From NCBI RefSeq assembly GCF_001813675.1, contig NZ_KV813650.1, forward strand, positions 191,114 to 255,113: a stretch of 64,000 bases of DNA, given 5' to 3'. Origin of the DNA: Streptococcus sp. HMSC078D09. GTDB taxonomy: Bacteria > Bacillota > Bacilli > Lactobacillales > Streptococcaceae. The notes beneath the pieces are model-generated. The model did not search any database. It saw nothing but the letters and a program-made list of their open reading frames with translations, and had not been told where the DNA came from. The position numbers and the translations under genes are program-made. Shown here in pieces: positions 17,856 through 27,344 of this stretch (the stretch's first letter is position 1; every line of letters begins with the position of its first letter).

Positions 17856-18229
17856 GATATATTTCCTGGGAAATGAGGAAGGAAATGTAGCGCCAAGGCT
17901 CCGATAATAAAAATCCCATATAGGAGTGAGAGGAGGTTAGCCAGCCTTTTTCCTTCATAGGTCATCATTTGACGGCCGTTAAAAAGAAGAAAAACAGTTG
18001 AGAAAATAATACTGAGTAAAACAAGAATAGCAAGTACTGAAAAAACAATGATACCAATCTGCTGGTTAAACCAGATCCTTGTCCGTACGACCAGTAAAAG
18101 TGCTGAAATAAGGAGGAAAAGGCCTAAGCTTACTGAAAAGAGGTAAGCATTGATCAGTCGTCTGCGGTCGTTCAAAAAGAAAAATAAAAAAATGGTAGCT
18201 GGAACCAACCAGAATATATTTAGAAACAT
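17852..18229 (-). CDS. N-terminal membrane part of the split YdcF-like protein
   Basis: From the ATG at 18229 (AGGAG six to nine bases upstream) this gives 125 residues made almost wholly of four hydrophobic helices (FLNIFWLVPATIFLFFFL, YLFSVSLGLFLLISALLL, GIIVFSVLAILVLLSIIF, LLSLLYGIFIIGALAL). It ends ...FPGNIS-stop exactly where the DUF218 reading begins one frame back. The intact family has this same membrane half fused to DUF218. Either a one-base indel near 17853 broke the gene, or the two halves are now made as translationally coupled subunits. Confidence 0.7.
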   Translation of the reverse strand: MFLNIFWLVPATIFLFFFLNDRRRLINAYLFSVSLGLFLLISALLLVVRTRIWFNQQIGIIVFSVLAILVLLSIIFSTVFLLFNGRQMMTYEGKRLANLLSLLYGIFIIGALALHFLPHFPGNIS

Positions 18230-18424
18230 GATGACTCCTAGATGTAGTAGTAGTTTAATTGTAACACAATTGGCTAAAAGGTGCTTATGAACTACACAAT
18301 CGTTCAATGTTGTTAAAAGCCTTAACTGCTAATTGAGAAAATCAATAGATTCAGAAAAAAGGAATTGCCGTGGCGGATAAAAGCTGTTATACTAGAGAAG
18401 ATTGACAAATGTAAAGGAGAACAC

Positions 18425-19738
18425 ATGTTACGAAAAGGTTCCTTAACAGGTTTGCTGTTATTTGGTATTTTCTTTGGTGCAGGGAATTTGATCTTTCCAC
18501 CTGCGCTAGGTGCCCAGTCGGGTAGCCATTTTTGGCCAGCTATTGCTGGATTTGTCTTATCAGGAGTAGGGATTGCGATTATCACCTTGATTATTGGGAC
18601 ACTCAATCCTAAAGGGTATATCCATGAGATTTCACGAAAAATTGCTCCTTGGTTTGCCATCGTTTATCTGGTAGCCTTGTATCTGTCTATTGGTCCCTTC
18701 TTTGCGATTCCAAGAACAGCTACCGTTTCCTACGAAGTTGGGATTGCCCCCTTGTTAGGAAATGCCAATGGAGGACTTGGTCTCTTCATTTTTACCTTGA
18801 TCTATTTCTGTTTGGCCTATTTGATTGCCTTGTATCCTTCTAAAATCCTAGATAGTATTGGTCGGATTTTAACACCTGTCTTTGCTATCTTGATTGTTGT
18901 ACTCGTTGTCCTTGGTGCTCTCAACTACAGCGGACACGCGCCTCAAGTGGCAACAGAAGCCTACCAAGCATCTGCCTTTGGGCAAGGTTTCCTCGAAGGG
19001 TACAATACCTTGGATGCCCTTGCTTCAGTGGCTTTTAGTGTGATTGCGGTGACCACCCTCAATCAACCTGGTTTCACCAGCAAGAAAGAATACATTAAAA
19101 CCATCTGGATCGTTGGGATCGTCGTAGCCATTGGCTTTAGTATTTTGTATATTGGATTGGGTTATCTTGGAAATCACTTCCCAATTCCAGCAGAAGTGAT
19201 GGCTTCCGATGCCAATAAGGGTGTTTATGTCCTCTCAGAAGCAACCAAGGCTATCTTTGGCCCAGTTGCTCAAATTTTCCTTGCAGGTATGGTGACGGTG
19301 ACTTGCTTTACCACAACAGCCGGTTTGATCGTATCGACAGGGGAATTCTTCCATAACACTTTCCCTAAAATTTCCTACAAAATCTATGCAACCCTCTTTA
19401 CCTTGATTGGATTCTCCATTGCTAATCTTGGTTTGAGTGACATTATTGCCTATTCATTGCCTGTTTTGATGATTCTTTACCCAATCACCATTACCATTGT
19501 ATTGATTGTCATTGTGAATAAATTTACTCAACTATCAAAACCAGGAATGCAGCTGACTATTTTCCTAGTTAGCTTGGTTGCGATTGCAGATGTTCTGGCA
19601 AGTACCTTTAAACTTGCAGGACTCGCTAATATCATTAAGCACTTGCCGTTTGCTGCCCAATCCCTCCCATGGTTATTACCAGCAGTCGTTGGTATTGTCC
19701 TTGCTCTGTTCTTGCCTAATAAACAAAGTGCAGAATAA
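18425..19738 (+). CDS. brnQ: Branched-chain amino acid carrier BrnQ (LIVCS family)
   Basis: A Na+/H+ symporter for leucine, isoleucine and valine: 437 residues, about 12 membrane helices, with the N-terminal family signature LLFGIFFGAGNLIFPPALG, then GPFFAIPRTATVSYEVG and FTTTAGLIVSTGEFF. The ATG at 18425 follows AAAGGAG; a longer reading from 18365 overlaps promoter-like sequence (TTATACTAG). Single gene with a strong terminator behind it. A weak CodY-like sequence lies upstream but is not convincing. Confidence 0.94.
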   Translation: MLRKGSLTGLLLFGIFFGAGNLIFPPALGAQSGSHFWPAIAGFVLSGVGIAIITLIIGTLNPKGYIHEISRKIAPWFAIVYLVALYLSIGPFFAIPRTATVSYEVGIAPLLGNANGGLGLFIFTLIYFCLAYLIALYPSKILDSIGRILTPVFAILIVVLVVLGALNYSGHAPQVATEAYQASAFGQGFLEGYNTLDALASVAFSVIAVTTLNQPGFTSKKEYIKTIWIVGIVVAIGFSILYIGLGYLGNHFPIPAEVMASDANKGVYVLSEATKAIFGPVAQIFLAGMVTVTCFTTTAGLIVSTGEFFHNTFPKISYKIYATLFTLIGFSIANLGLSDIIAYSLPVLMILYPITITIVLIVIVNKFTQLSKPGMQLTIFLVSLVAIADVLASTFKLAGLANIIKHLPFAAQSLPWLLPAVVGIVLALFLPNKQSAE

Positions 19739-19751
19739 TAAGATTTACTAG

Positions 19752-19784
19752 AAACTCTAAAGTTACCTGCTTTAGAGTTTTTTT
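19752..19784 (+). terminator. brnQ terminator
   Basis: Stem aaactctaaag/ctttagagttt with loop ttacctg and seven T residues, just after the brnQ stop. Confidence 0.9.
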
Positions 19785-19898
19785 GATTTTGAAACTAGTA
19801 ACGAAATGGATTCTTTAAAACCAAAACGTAGCAGAAATTTTTAATTTAAGGAAGGGCATGTTATACTATTTCTAACATATCAATATACGGAGCATTTT

Positions 19899-20606
19899 AT
19901 GAATCAAATCGTTTTCTCTTTCACTGTCTTTCTGGCAGGGATTCTCTCCTTTTTCTCTCCCTGTGTCTTTCCTTTGCTCCCGGTCTACATAGGCGTTTTG
20001 CTAGGAAGTGATCAGGAAAAATCCGTTCAGATTTTTGGGAAAAAGATACGCTGGCATGGCATCGTTAAGACCTTGTGTTTTATCGCAGGTATTTCTGTTA
20101 TTTTCCTTATCATAGGTTTCGGAGCTGGCTTATTGGGGCAGGTTATGTATACCAACTGGTTCCGCTACGTGATGGGAGCGCTGATCATTATCCTTGGTCT
20201 TCATCAGATGGAAGTCTTTCATTTTCATTTCCTTGAGAAGCAAAAATCAGTAGATTTTGGAGCCAACAAACAGAAGAATGAGTTGTTTTCAGCCTTTCTT
20301 CTTGGTCTTGGATTTAGTTTTGGTTGGACGCCTTGCATTGGTCCTGTATTAGGATCGGTTCTAGCATTAGCAGCATCCAATGGACAAGATGCCCTCGTGG
20401 GTGCTCTCTATCTCTTTATCTATACATTAGGGATGGCCATCCCATTCTTGCTCTTAGCACTGGCATCAGGCCTTGTATTGCCTTATTTCAATCGTCTCAA
20501 ACCCCATCTCTTGTTGCTGAAGAAAATCGGTGGAGCCATCATCATTATTATGGGGATTCTATTACTCTTGGGACAATTAAATAGCTTGTCTTCAATCTTT
20601 TCATAA
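19899..20606 (+). CDS. ccdA: CcdA-type thiol-electron transporter
   Basis: A six-helix membrane protein (235 residues) that carries reducing power from cytosolic thioredoxin to surface thioredoxin-like proteins. The two conserved cysteines lie in FFSPCVFPLLPVY and GWTPCIGPVLGS, at equivalent places in the two halves. The tlpA-like lipoprotein gene follows 22 bases later, its probable electron acceptor. This matches the CcdA2-Etrx2 type pair of pneumococci; no msrAB gene follows here. Confidence 0.93.
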   Translation: MNQIVFSFTVFLAGILSFFSPCVFPLLPVYIGVLLGSDQEKSVQIFGKKIRWHGIVKTLCFIAGISVIFLIIGFGAGLLGQVMYTNWFRYVMGALIIILGLHQMEVFHFHFLEKQKSVDFGANKQKNELFSAFLLGLGFSFGWTPCIGPVLGSVLALAASNGQDALVGALYLFIYTLGMAIPFLLLALASGLVLPYFNRLKPHLLLLKKIGGAIIIIMGILLLLGQLNSLSSIFS

Positions 20607-20628
20607 ATCAAATGGAGGTATTATACCT

Positions 20629-21198
20629 ATGAAATTTATCAAATATACGTGTTTTTCAATCCTCTCAATCGCTTTACTGTCTGCTTGTTCGATGGAGCAA
20701 TCAAGTGAGAGCGGTATGAACAATATGAGCAATCAAACCATGACCAACACAACCTCAAGTAAACATCCCTTAGTAGGAAAAGAAGCAAGTGACTTCGAAC
20801 TAAAAGACATGAAGGGGAACACAGTTAAGCTTTCACATTATAAAGGAAAAAAGGTTTACTTGAAATTTTGGGCTACCTGGTGTGGTCCTTGTCGTCAAAG
20901 CATGCCTGAACTTAATGAATTGGTTGAAGAAAAGGATAGAGATTTTGAGATTCTCACGGTTATGGCACCGGGAATGCAAGGGGAAAAAACAGAAGAAGAG
21001 TTCGTCGAATGGTTTGCCCAACAAGATTATCCATCAGTGCCCGTCTTGTATAATCCAGATGGCTCTGCCTTTGCGAACTATCAAGTACGTTCCATTCCTA
21101 CAGAAGTCTTCATTGATAGCCAAGGGAAGATTGGTCATGTGCAGCTAGGGGCAATTTCAAACGAAGATGCTAAGAAGATTATCAAGGAGTTAAAATAA
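20629..21198 (+). CDS. Surface thioredoxin-like lipoprotein (TlpA/ResA/Etrx type)
   Basis: A 189-residue lipoprotein with lipobox LLSA-C20 and a Ser/Asn/Met-rich linker (about 21-45), followed by a TlpA-type redoxin domain with the active CGPC in FWATWCGPCRQSMPEL and the cis-proline region VRSIPTEVFID. Anchored outside the membrane, it should receive electrons from CcdA just upstream and reduce proteins such as methionine sulfoxide reductases. Those clients are not in the window. Comparable to pneumococcal Etrx2, which is inference from layout. Confidence 0.9.
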   Translation: MKFIKYTCFSILSIALLSACSMEQSSESGMNNMSNQTMTNTTSSKHPLVGKEASDFELKDMKGNTVKLSHYKGKKVYLKFWATWCGPCRQSMPELNELVEEKDRDFEILTVMAPGMQGEKTEEEFVEWFAQQDYPSVPVLYNPDGSAFANYQVRSIPTEVFIDSQGKIGHVQLGAISNEDAKKIIKELK

Positions 21199-21228
21199 AA
21201 AAATGAAGCACGTAGCTTCATTTTTTTA
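21197..21228. terminator. Bidirectional terminator
   Basis: Stem aaaaaaatgaagc/gcttcattttttt with loop acgta, between the convergent tlpA-like and FMN reductase genes. Confidence 0.9.
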
Positions 21229-22473
21229 TTAGTTGCTTGCACCAGAAGTGGCATCAGCATCTCCGTGGCCTCCGTCACCATGTCCTCCAGCATCAGAAGC
21301 ACCAGAAGTTGCATCTGCATCACCATGACCACCAGCAGGAGCAAATGGTCCGCTACCACCTACAAGGCGTTGACCTGTTGTTTGCAGGTACCAGTCTAAC
21401 CATGGTTTGAAGTTGAAGACAATTTCATTGATACCAGCGTAAGAACCATCTTCATAATACATAGCTTGGTAGTTGTGGGTGTTGATCACGCCTTCAGGAG
21501 ATCCTGGAACAATGGTTCGAACATATTCTTGGTTTCCGTTGCGAAGAGTGCCGATTACCCATTCAACGTTTTTCATACGTGCTGGTGGAAGGGATCCGTG
21601 AACGGTTGACATTCGGCTACCAGATTGAGGTGGCACGCGTTTGGCAAACATGGTATCTGGATCTTGATGAGCATTGTTGTAGTAGAGGAATTGGTTGTTA
21701 TCATCGGCATAGGTCAACTCAAATGGCATGGCCTTCAAGAACATATTAATTTGGTCAACGGTTAGGATACCGTGGTCAAGTTTGACATAAGTATCTCCAG
21801 AAACAGCACCTGTAAGTTCAGCTACTTTTTCAACCCAATCTGGATCATCCGGATCGATCTCAGTAATAGTTGTAGCAATTGGATGATTACAATCTAAATC
21901 TTCTGGTTCAATTGGTTTTGGTTTTTTCAATTTAGATACAACCTCAACGTATTTCATAAAATTATCCAAGCAGGTTTCGAGGAATTTGACGGTTCCTTCG
22001 TTGATGATATTGCCGTTTTCGTCAAAAGCTTCTTTTGCTTTTCCAAGAAGGAATTCATTACCTGGAAGAGTATAAGCATTGACACCTGGAGCATCAAGGA
22101 TCTTGCGGAGGTGAACCTGAGCACGTGATGTCCCTTGATCATAGTAGGAAGCACCAACGATCATTACTGGTTTGTTTTCAAATGGATGCACCTCAAAAGA
22201 TAGCCATTCAAGAACAGATTTAAGAGCAGCAGAGATCGTATGGTTGTGCTCTGGAGTAGCAATGATGACACCATCTGCTCGAGTAATTTTATTGTACAAA
22301 AGACGTAATTGGAAACTTTCGTCCCATTTTTCATCTTGGTTAAACATTGGAACTTCATCGATTTCAAGAACTTCCAATTCAAATTTGATCTTAAATTGGC
22401 GGCGAATGAATTCCAAGAGTTTACGGTTATATGATTGATCGTAGTTTGATCCTACAAGTCCTACAAATTTCAT
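21229..22473 (-). CDS. NADPH-dependent FMN reductase fused to a DUF438-like PAS domain with His/Asp-rich tail
   Basis: Three parts are visible. Residues 1-~190 are a flavodoxin-like NAD(P)H:FMN reductase (KFVGLVGSNYDQSYNRKLLEF, ATPEHNHTISAALKSVLEWLS, VGASYYDQGTSRAQ). Residues ~240-375 resemble the PAS-type domain of DUF438 proteins (TVDQINMFLKAMPFELTYAD, FLYYN, then a conserved-type histidine in STVHGSLPPARMKNV and a closing strand EIVFNFKPWLDWY). The last ~35 residues are a Gly/His/Asp repeat (GGHGDADATSGAS twice). It is last of three flavin genes after apbE and a second reductase. Function is probably redox sensing or flavin/metal reduction; not established. Confidence 0.85.
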   Translation of the reverse strand: MKFVGLVGSNYDQSYNRKLLEFIRRQFKIKFELEVLEIDEVPMFNQDEKWDESFQLRLLYNKITRADGVIIATPEHNHTISAALKSVLEWLSFEVHPFENKPVMIVGASYYDQGTSRAQVHLRKILDAPGVNAYTLPGNEFLLGKAKEAFDENGNIINEGTVKFLETCLDNFMKYVEVVSKLKKPKPIEPEDLDCNHPIATTITEIDPDDPDWVEKVAELTGAVSGDTYVKLDHGILTVDQINMFLKAMPFELTYADDNNQFLYYNNAHQDPDTMFAKRVPPQSGSRMSTVHGSLPPARMKNVEWVIGTLRNGNQEYVRTIVPGSPEGVINTHNYQAMYYEDGSYAGINEIVFNFKPWLDWYLQTTGQRLVGGSGPFAPAGGHGDADATSGASDAGGHGDGGHGDADATSGASN

Positions 22474-22491
22474 TCTTTTCTGTCTCCTATC

Positions 22492-23097
22492 TTACAAGTT
22501 TTCCCAGTCAAACTCTTCAGCATCTTTGCGAAGCAATTCTTGGGCGTTGCGTAATTTGTCTGTGATTTTTACAAACACACGGAAATCATTGAAGATGGCA
22601 TCTAATTTTTGAATAACATCCAAATCTACTAAGTCTCCATTTTGATCAAAGGCTTGTAATGAATGAGATAGCAAGAATTCATCTGGCAAGACATTCGCCT
22701 TAATTTCTGGAGCGTTTAAGATTTGACGGAGTTGGAGTTGGGCGCGTGAAGATCCCAAGGTACCGTATGATGCCCCAGTAATCATGACTGGTTTGTTCAA
22801 CAATGGGAAGACTCCGTATGAGAGCCAAGCTAGAGCACTCATCAAGACCGCTGGAATAGAGTGGTCGTATTCTGGAGTCCCAATAATGACTCCATCAGCC
22901 TCCTCAATTTTTGCAACAATATCCAAGACAGCGTCAGGCACTTGTTTGTCGGCTGGTTTGTTAAAGACAGGGATATCTTTAATTTCGACCAATTCGATCT
23001 CAGCCTTATCAGCAAAATGTTTTTGCATGTATTGAAGCAGTTGACGGTTTGTAGAACGTTTGGAGTTAGTCCCCACAATCGCAATAAGTTTTACCAT
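22492..23097 (-). CDS. NADPH-dependent FMN reductase
   Basis: A 201-residue flavodoxin-fold reductase homologous to the N-terminal half of the downstream fusion (KLIAIVGTNSKRSTNRQLLQY, GTPEYDHSIPAVLMSALAWLS, GASYGTLGSSRAQLQLRQIL). The start at 23097 has AAAGGAAA upstream; a longer reading to 23145 would run into apbE. It lies 25 bases after apbE and 18 bases before the fusion gene, so the three form an operon. Members reduce FMN, azo dyes, quinones or chromate; the real acceptor is unknown. Confidence 0.9.
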   Translation of the reverse strand: MVKLIAIVGTNSKRSTNRQLLQYMQKHFADKAEIELVEIKDIPVFNKPADKQVPDAVLDIVAKIEEADGVIIGTPEYDHSIPAVLMSALAWLSYGVFPLLNKPVMITGASYGTLGSSRAQLQLRQILNAPEIKANVLPDEFLLSHSLQAFDQNGDLVDLDVIQKLDAIFNDFRVFVKITDKLRNAQELLRKDAEEFDWENL

Positions 23098-23122
23098 GGA
23101 AATTTCCTTTCTGATAACAGAA

Positions 23123-24046
23123 TTATAAATAAGATTGAAGCCCACTTGTATAGGCGATCTTGCCTGATTGTGAAACCAATAAGGTCTCTATACCAGGAAG
23201 TGATTCAATAGTGTTGAGGATAGAAGTAGAAGAGTCCCCGAACAGGCGGGTAGTCCATATCTCCCCGTCTACGGATCGATCAGATATAATGGTGATACTG
23301 GCTAAGTCTGTCTCTACCGGATAGCCTGTCGCGCTATCAAAGATATGGTGAAACGACTGGCCGTCGACTTCTAAATGACGTTCGTAGATGCCAGAGGTGA
23401 CAACAGACTTATCCTTGATCGAGAGGACTAGTAAGTGATTTCCTCTTTTTTCGACAGGATTTTGAATACCAATCCGCCAAGGTTGCTGTTTAACAGGGTG
23501 TTGACCGACGGTTAGGATATTTCCTCCAAGATCGATCAAGGCATCCTTGATTCCCTTACCTCTCAGATAGGTAGCAATTAGATCTGCACTATAACCTTTT
23601 GCTAAAGCTCCCAAGTCAATCTTCATTCCAGGACGTTTCAAAAAGACTGTATAGTTTTCTTGGTCTAGTTGAATCTGCTGGGGATCGATCTTTAAAAGCG
23701 CTTGTTCGATTTCTTCTGGTGCAGGCCGTCTGGCATCTGAAAATCCGATCCGCCAGGTTTGCACAAGAGGGCCGATAGCAATGTTTAAATGGCTATTTTT
23801 AGCTTGACTATGCAAGGTACCTAATGCAATCAGTTCAAAAAGATCTGGATGAACTCGAACAGGAGCAATACCAGCTTGGTGATTGATTTCCATGAGTTCA
23901 GAACTTGCATCATTAGCACTGAAGCGATGTTCGTAGGAACGAAGAAGTTCAAAGCAATGCGTAAGGAGTTCATCCGCTTGTGGGTCACAGATCGAAACGG
24001 TGATGGTGGTTCCCATCAGACGTTCGGATCGACTACTTAGGTCCAC
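23123..24046 (-). CDS. apbE: ApbE-type FAD:protein FMN transferase
   Basis: Attaches FMN covalently to a threonine of target proteins outside the cytosol, using FAD and Mg2+. Recognised by RLMGTTITVSI near the N-terminus, the region KIDLGALAKGYSADLIA, DLGGNILTVGQ and HHIFDSATGYPVETDLASITI. No signal peptide or lipobox is seen. I chose the GTG at 24046 because GGAAAGGAT lies 10 bases upstream and an extended -10 (TGGTATACT, 24082-24090 on this strand) places the transcript start about 28 bases ahead. GTG at 24073 would be virtually leaderless. No obvious flavinylation target is encoded here. Confidence 0.88.
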   Translation of the reverse strand: MDLSSRSERLMGTTITVSICDPQADELLTHCFELLRSYEHRFSANDASSELMEINHQAGIAPVRVHPDLFELIALGTLHSQAKNSHLNIAIGPLVQTWRIGFSDARRPAPEEIEQALLKIDPQQIQLDQENYTVFLKRPGMKIDLGALAKGYSADLIATYLRGKGIKDALIDLGGNILTVGQHPVKQQPWRIGIQNPVEKRGNHLLVLSIKDKSVVTSGIYERHLEVDGQSFHHIFDSATGYPVETDLASITIISDRSVDGEIWTTRLFGDSSTSILNTIESLPGIETLLVSQSGKIAYTSGLQSYL

Positions 24047-24271
24047 TAAAAATCTATCCTTTCCAATTTTCACTTACTTACAGTATACCAAATAGAGACC
24101 GTTTTCACAATCCTTTCGGACAAATTATTTGACATTTTATGAAAGCTGTGAGAGGAAGCTTTCAGAAGGTTTGAAGAAAAGATCACAAATATTGAGCAAA
24201 TATCTTGTAACCGATATCATTTTTATGATATACTCAAGAAGTAAATTTTAATTAAAGGTAGGATTTATTCT

Positions 24272-25648
24272 ATGAGTAAAATCGTTGTTGTAGGGGCAAA
24301 CCATGCCGGAACAGCTTGTATCAACACTATGTTAGATAATTTTGGAAATGAAAATGAAATTGTGGTTTTTGACCAAAACTCAAACATTTCATTCCTTGGA
24401 TGCGGGATGGCACTTTGGATCGGTGAGCAAATCGATGGTCCAGAAGGTCTCTTCTACTCTGACAAAGAAAAATTGGAAGCAAAAGGTGCAAAAGTCTACA
24501 TGAACTCTCCTGTTCTTTCAATTGACTATGACAACAAAGTGGTAACTGCAGAAGTTGATGGAAAAGAACACAAAGAATCTTATGAAAAATTAATCTTTGC
24601 GACTGGATCAACACCAATCATTCCTCCAATTAAAGGAGTTGAAATCGTTCCTGGTAACCGCGAATTCAAAGCAACTCTTGAAAATCTTCAATTCGTTAAA
24701 TTGTACCAAAACGCTGAAGAGGTGATCGAAAAATTGAAAGACAACAGCAAACACTTGAACCGTATCGCCGTAGTTGGTGGTGGTTACATCGGTGTAGAAC
24801 TTGCTGAAGCTTTCGAACGTCTTGGTAAAGACGTTGTCTTGGTGGATATCGTAGACACTGTCTTAAACGGCTACTATGACAAAGACTTTACTGACATCAT
24901 GGCGAAAAACTTGGAAGACCACAACATCCGTTTGGCTCTTGGACAAACTGTTCAAGCAGTTGAAGGAGATGGTAAGGTAGAACGTCTTGTAACCGATAAA
25001 GAAACCTTCGATGTAGACATGGTCATCTTGGCTGTTGGTTTCCGTCCAAATACAGCTCTTGCAGATGGTAAGATTGAACTCTTCCGCAACGGTGCCTTCC
25101 TTGTTGATAAGAAACAAGAAACGTCACTTCCAGGTGTCTATGCAGTTGGTGACTGTGCGACTATCTATGACAATGCACGTGGTGAAATGAGCTACATCGC
25201 ACTCGCATCTAATGCGGTTCGTTCAGGTATTGTTGGTGCCTACAATGCGACTGGTCATGAATTGGAAGGAATCGGTGTTCAAGGTTCTAACGGTATCTCT
25301 ATCTATGGCCTTCACATGGTTTCAACTGGTTTGACTCTTGAAAAAGCAAAAGCTGCCGGCTTCAATGCTACTGAAACAGGCTTCAATGACCTTCAAAAAC
25401 CTGAATTTATTAAACATGATAACTATGAGGTTGGTATCAAGATTGTTTATGACAAAGACACTCGTCAAATCCTTGGAGCTCAAATGGTATCACGTGATAG
25501 CGCCATCTCAATGGCCATCCACATGTTCTCACTTGCTATTCAAGAACACGTGACGATTGATAAGTTAGCCTTGACTGACTTGTTCTTCTTGCCACACTTC
25601 AACAAACCATATAACTACATCACAATGGCAGCTTTAACTGCTGAATAA
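24272..25648 (+). CDS. nox: NADH oxidase, water-forming
   Basis: FAD enzyme reducing O2 to water with NADH, regenerating NAD+ under aeration. The N-terminal FAD motif [13 protein letters not shown], the redox-active single cysteine C44 ([10 protein letters not shown]), the second nucleotide motif [15 protein letters not shown] and the FAD motif [10 protein letters not shown] are present in 458 residues. Single gene with its own promoter region (tatgatatactc) and strong terminator. In streptococci nox is a common Rex target, but I could not find a full Rex palindrome here. Confidence 0.95.
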   Translation: MSKIVVVGANHAGTACINTMLDNFGNENEIVVFDQNSNISFLGCGMALWIGEQIDGPEGLFYSDKEKLEAKGAKVYMNSPVLSIDYDNKVVTAEVDGKEHKESYEKLIFATGSTPIIPPIKGVEIVPGNREFKATLENLQFVKLYQNAEEVIEKLKDNSKHLNRIAVVGGGYIGVELAEAFERLGKDVVLVDIVDTVLNGYYDKDFTDIMAKNLEDHNIRLALGQTVQAVEGDGKVERLVTDKETFDVDMVILAVGFRPNTALADGKIELFRNGAFLVDKKQETSLPGVYAVGDCATIYDNARGEMSYIALASNAVRSGIVGAYNATGHELEGIGVQGSNGISIYGLHMVSTGLTLEKAKAAGFNATETGFNDLQKPEFIKHDNYEVGIKIVYDKDTRQILGAQMVSRDSAISMAIHMFSLAIQEHVTIDKLALTDLFFLPHFNKPYNYITMAALTAE

Positions 25649-25660
25649 TGGCTAAATGAA

Positions 25661-25694
25661 AAACAAAGCTAGCGGTGCTAGTTTTGTTTTTTTT
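25661..25694 (+). terminator. nox terminator
   Basis: Stem acaaagctagc/gctagttttgt with a ggt loop followed by a run of T. Confidence 0.85.
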
Positions 25695-25765
25695 GTCTTT
25701 CCAAGTATTCAGAGTCAGTGAAATAAGGTATAATGAATAGGATAAGAGTTTGAAGGAGTTAGGGA

Positions 25766-27310
25766 ATGTCTGAAAAAGAAGAAGCCTTAAAAAATGAATT
25801 TCGTTTTGCCTCTAGTTCGATTGTGGCCCATATTGTCAGAGGTGTTCTGGTTGGGATCGTTGTGGGCTGTGTCGTCTCTAGTTTTCGCTTTTTAATCGAA
25901 CATATTTTTCATTTTGTTCAAGGCGTCTACAAGGAGATGTCTGGTCAACCACTTTATTTGCTGGCGATGCTGTTGGGGTATGGGGTGATCGTACTGATTG
26001 CTGGTCGTCTCATAAGCACCAATCGGGATATCAAGGGATCGGGAATTCCGCAAGTCGAAGCAGAGCTCAAGGGTCTTTTGGCGGTGAGCTGGTGGGATAC
26101 CTTGTGGAAGAAGTATATTTTAGGTGTCTTGGCCATCGGAAGTGGCTTGATGCTTGGTCGTGAAGGTCCTAGTATTCAATTAGGGGCTATGGGTGGAAAA
26201 GGAGTGGCCCATCATTTGAAGGTCAGCCCAGTTGAAGAGCGGTCTTTGATTGCAAGTGGAGCTGCTGCAGGCCTTGCAGCCGCCTTTAATGCACCTATAG
26301 CAGGACTTTTATTTGTCGTGGAAGAAGTCTACCATCATTTTTCTCGATTCTTTTGGATTTCGACCTTGGCCGCTAGTCTGACTTCTAATTTTATTTCACT
26401 CAATGTCTTTGGTCAAACACCCGTACTTCATATGCCGCAAAATATTCCGCCGCTCCATTTGTCTCAGTACTGGATTTACCTTTTTCTTGGAGTCTTTTTG
26501 GGGGCAGCAGGTTATGTCTATGAAGTAGTGGTGCTGAATATTGGTCGATTGTATCGTTTACTTGAAAAGATTTTTCATGTTCCCTCTCATTACTCTTCCT
26601 TATTTGCCTTTGTCTCGATTCTTCCAATCGGCTATTTCCTTCCACAAATTCTTGGTGGCGGGAACCAATTGGTTTTGGATTTAGCTCGAGTACCGTATCC
26701 AGTTCTATCGATCCTTCTCTATTTTACGATCCGGTTTATCTGGAGTATGTTGAGCTATGGTAGTGGTCTACCTGGCGGAATTTTCTTGCCCATTCTAGCT
26801 TTAGGATCTCTTTTAGGCGCGATCGTTGGAACTTTCCTCCAAAATATTGGCTTTATCTCTCAAAATCAATTACCTCTCTTCATTATTTTAGGAATGAGTG
26901 GGTATTTTGGGGCTATTTCGAAAGCTCCTTTAACAGCTATGATTTTGGTAACAGAGATGGTCGGTGATATTCGTAGTTTAATGCCACTGGGTATGGTCAC
27001 CTTGCTGGCTTACATGATTATGGATCTCTTCCATGGTGCGCCAGTCTATGAAGCCATGCTGGAGCAACTCTTACCTGATAAGGCGCAAGAAGAAGGAGAG
27101 TTGACCTTGATTGAGATTCCTGTATCCGAAAAGATTGCAGGGAAACAAGTTCATGAACTCGAACTCCCTCAAGATATTTTGATTACTACGCAAATGCGAA
27201 GTGGCAAGAGCTATACGGTCAATGGTGCGACCCGCTTGTATCTAGGTGATAGCATCTTTGTGGTGGTGAAAGAATCTGAAATTGGACGAGTCAAGGATAT
27301 TCTTTTGTAA
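25766..27310 (+). CDS. ClC family H+/Cl- exchange transporter with TrkA-C domain
   Basis: A voltage-gated-chloride-channel family antiporter. The selectivity motifs are intact: GSGIPQVEAEL, GREGPSIQLGAMGG (the gating glutamate within GREGP), and GSGLPGGIFLPILALG. VVEEVYHHF holds the inner proton glutamate region typical of exchangers. Residues ~435-514 form a cytosolic RCK/TrkA-C-like domain (EIPVSEKIAGKQVHELELP, GDSIFVVVKESE). Probably involved in acid resistance or ion balance. Single gene, 120 bp after nox and about 110 bp before the efe operon. Confidence 0.92.
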   Translation: MSEKEEALKNEFRFASSSIVAHIVRGVLVGIVVGCVVSSFRFLIEHIFHFVQGVYKEMSGQPLYLLAMLLGYGVIVLIAGRLISTNRDIKGSGIPQVEAELKGLLAVSWWDTLWKKYILGVLAIGSGLMLGREGPSIQLGAMGGKGVAHHLKVSPVEERSLIASGAAAGLAAAFNAPIAGLLFVVEEVYHHFSRFFWISTLAASLTSNFISLNVFGQTPVLHMPQNIPPLHLSQYWIYLFLGVFLGAAGYVYEVVVLNIGRLYRLLEKIFHVPSHYSSLFAFVSILPIGYFLPQILGGGNQLVLDLARVPYPVLSILLYFTIRFIWSMLSYGSGLPGGIFLPILALGSLLGAIVGTFLQNIGFISQNQLPLFIILGMSGYFGAISKAPLTAMILVTEMVGDIRSLMPLGMVTLLAYMIMDLFHGAPVYEAMLEQLLPDKAQEEGELTLIEIPVSEKIAGKQVHELELPQDILITTQMRSGKSYTVNGATRLYLGDSIFVVVKESEIGRVKDILL

Positions 27311-27344
27311 AAGACAGTTTCTTAGAAAAGTCTTTCTATTATTA

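Noticed and set aside
18310-18365. CodY box upstream of brnQ
   Set aside because: The best match (atagattcagaaaaaa) has about five departures from the consensus.
24090-24270. Rex site upstream of nox
   Set aside because: ttttcacaat and gatcacaaat half-sites occur but no complete palindrome near the promoter.
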